From contig CAYGDI010000016.1 in NCBI GenBank assembly GCA_964348695.1, forward strand, positions 1 to 5,075: 5,075 bases of DNA, written 5' to 3'. Of the stretch, positions 4,695 to 5,075 are shown in pieces. The notes beneath the pieces are model-generated. The model saw only the letters and a program-made list of their open reading frames with translations, was not told the DNA's origin and searched no databases. The translations under genes were made by a program, and so were the position numbers. Each line of letters begins with the position of its first letter. Position 1 is the stretch's first letter. Source of the DNA: JACPYF01 sp964348695 (GTDB lineage: Bacteria; Patescibacteriota; Saccharimonadia; Saccharimonadales; Saccharimonadaceae).

Positions 4695-5075
4695 TTTTAA
4701 CTACCTGACATTTTGGACAAATATGCGTACCGCGACCAGCTACACGCGTTTTGATAATAGCTGTGCCACACCTAGGGCAAGGTAGGTTTTCTCGACGAAA
4801 AACCCGTGCAAAATCAATATAGCTGCCTTTTTTTCCTTCGGCATTCACATAGTTGCGGTCGGTGCTGCCACCTTTTTCTATTGATAATTGTAAAACAGTC
4901 ACAATCTCAGTATATAGCTTTTTTATACTTGCTATACTGATATTCCCTACTTTCGTTTCAGGGTGTATTTTCGCGCCCCACAGAGCTTCGTCAGCATATA
5001 TATTACCAATACCAGCCAAAACAGTCTGATCTAGTAGTGCAGCCTTGATAGAGCTGTTTTTTCGTCGTTGTAAAC
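4687..5075 (-). CDS. mutM: Formamidopyrimidine-DNA glycosylase MutM (Fpg), C-terminal part, 5' end outside window
   Basis: Fpg removes 8-oxoguanine and other oxidised purines and cuts the abasic site, starting base-excision repair. The last 128 residues are visible. The reading frame stays open to the window edge; an apparent start at 5019 is a TTG leucine inside a conserved helix, so the gene continues rightward. Visible residues 3-14 (RRKNSSIKAALL) and 19-29 (LAGIGNIYADE) form the helix-two-turn-helix DNA-binding motif with the conserved Asn at 24. GGSTDRNYVNAEGKKGSY follows at 68-85. The C-terminal zinc finger is intact: C99-X2-C102-X16-C119-X2-C122, with the conserved GRGTH (113-117) contributing the phosphate-binding arginine R114. 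The catalytic N-terminal proline and glutamate lie outside, so activity cannot be judged fully. The lack of an endonuclease VIII-type finger variant and the GRGTHxCPxCQ form favour MutM over Nei. It overlaps holA by 8 bp. Confidence 0.95.
   Translation of the reverse strand, partial: LQRRKNSSIKAALLDQTVLAGIGNIYADEALWGAKIHPETKVGNISIASIKKLYTEIVTVLQLSIEKGGSTDRNYVNAEGKKGSYIDFARVFRRENLPCPRCGTAIIKTRVAGRGTHICPKCQVVKND

Noticed and set aside
5017..5019. TTG as start codon of a 110-aa zinc-finger protein
   Set aside because: The frame stays open to the window edge and the upstream residues (RRKNSSIKAALLDQTV) are conserved MutM sequence, so the TTG is an internal leucine.

Overview
The window looks like ordinary chromosome from a reduced-genome Patescibacteria/CPR bacterium, most likely Saccharibacteria (TM7). 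This is inferred from four things: a short TruB without the usual C-terminal extension, a DHH-family protein that has lost its catalytic residues and carries a long disordered proline-rich tail, a ribosomal protein S20 with an added Lys/Ala/Pro tail, and tightly packed genes. All seven supported genes end in TAA or TAG and tryptophan is read as TGG, so there is no sign of TGA recoding.

Left part, minus strand (positions 32-1500): truB (tRNA pseudouridine-55 synthase) is followed by a promoter buried in its own 3' end. That promoter drives an apparent two-gene unit: a four-helix membrane protein of unknown function (179 aa) and, 20 nt later, a 43-aa small protein with an excellent ribosome binding site. 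A strong hairpin right after the small gene probably ends the unit and may also stop transcription arriving from the left.

Middle (1501-1709): the divergent region between truB and the DHH-like gene holds a 101-nt element bounded by a perfect 19-bp inverted repeat, with further complementary segments inside. It lacks a U-tract on either strand and lies where no terminator is expected. It is the least explained structure here.

Plus-strand block (1710-3788): the DHH-like gene is followed by rpsT, which has its own promoter and ribosome binding site. Right part, minus strand (3789-5075): mutM (cut by the window edge) overlaps holA by 8 bp, so a DNA repair glycosylase and the clamp-loader delta subunit are probably co-transcribed. 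holA meets rpsT stop to stop with no spacer.

Most genes are housekeeping: tRNA modification, ribosome assembly, replication and base-excision repair. I found no CRISPR array, insertion sequence with a transposase, tRNA or rRNA. I see no defence system or other multi-gene novel system; the items worth attention are the inverted repeat, the small membrane/peptide operon, the DHH pseudoenzyme and the S20 tail.
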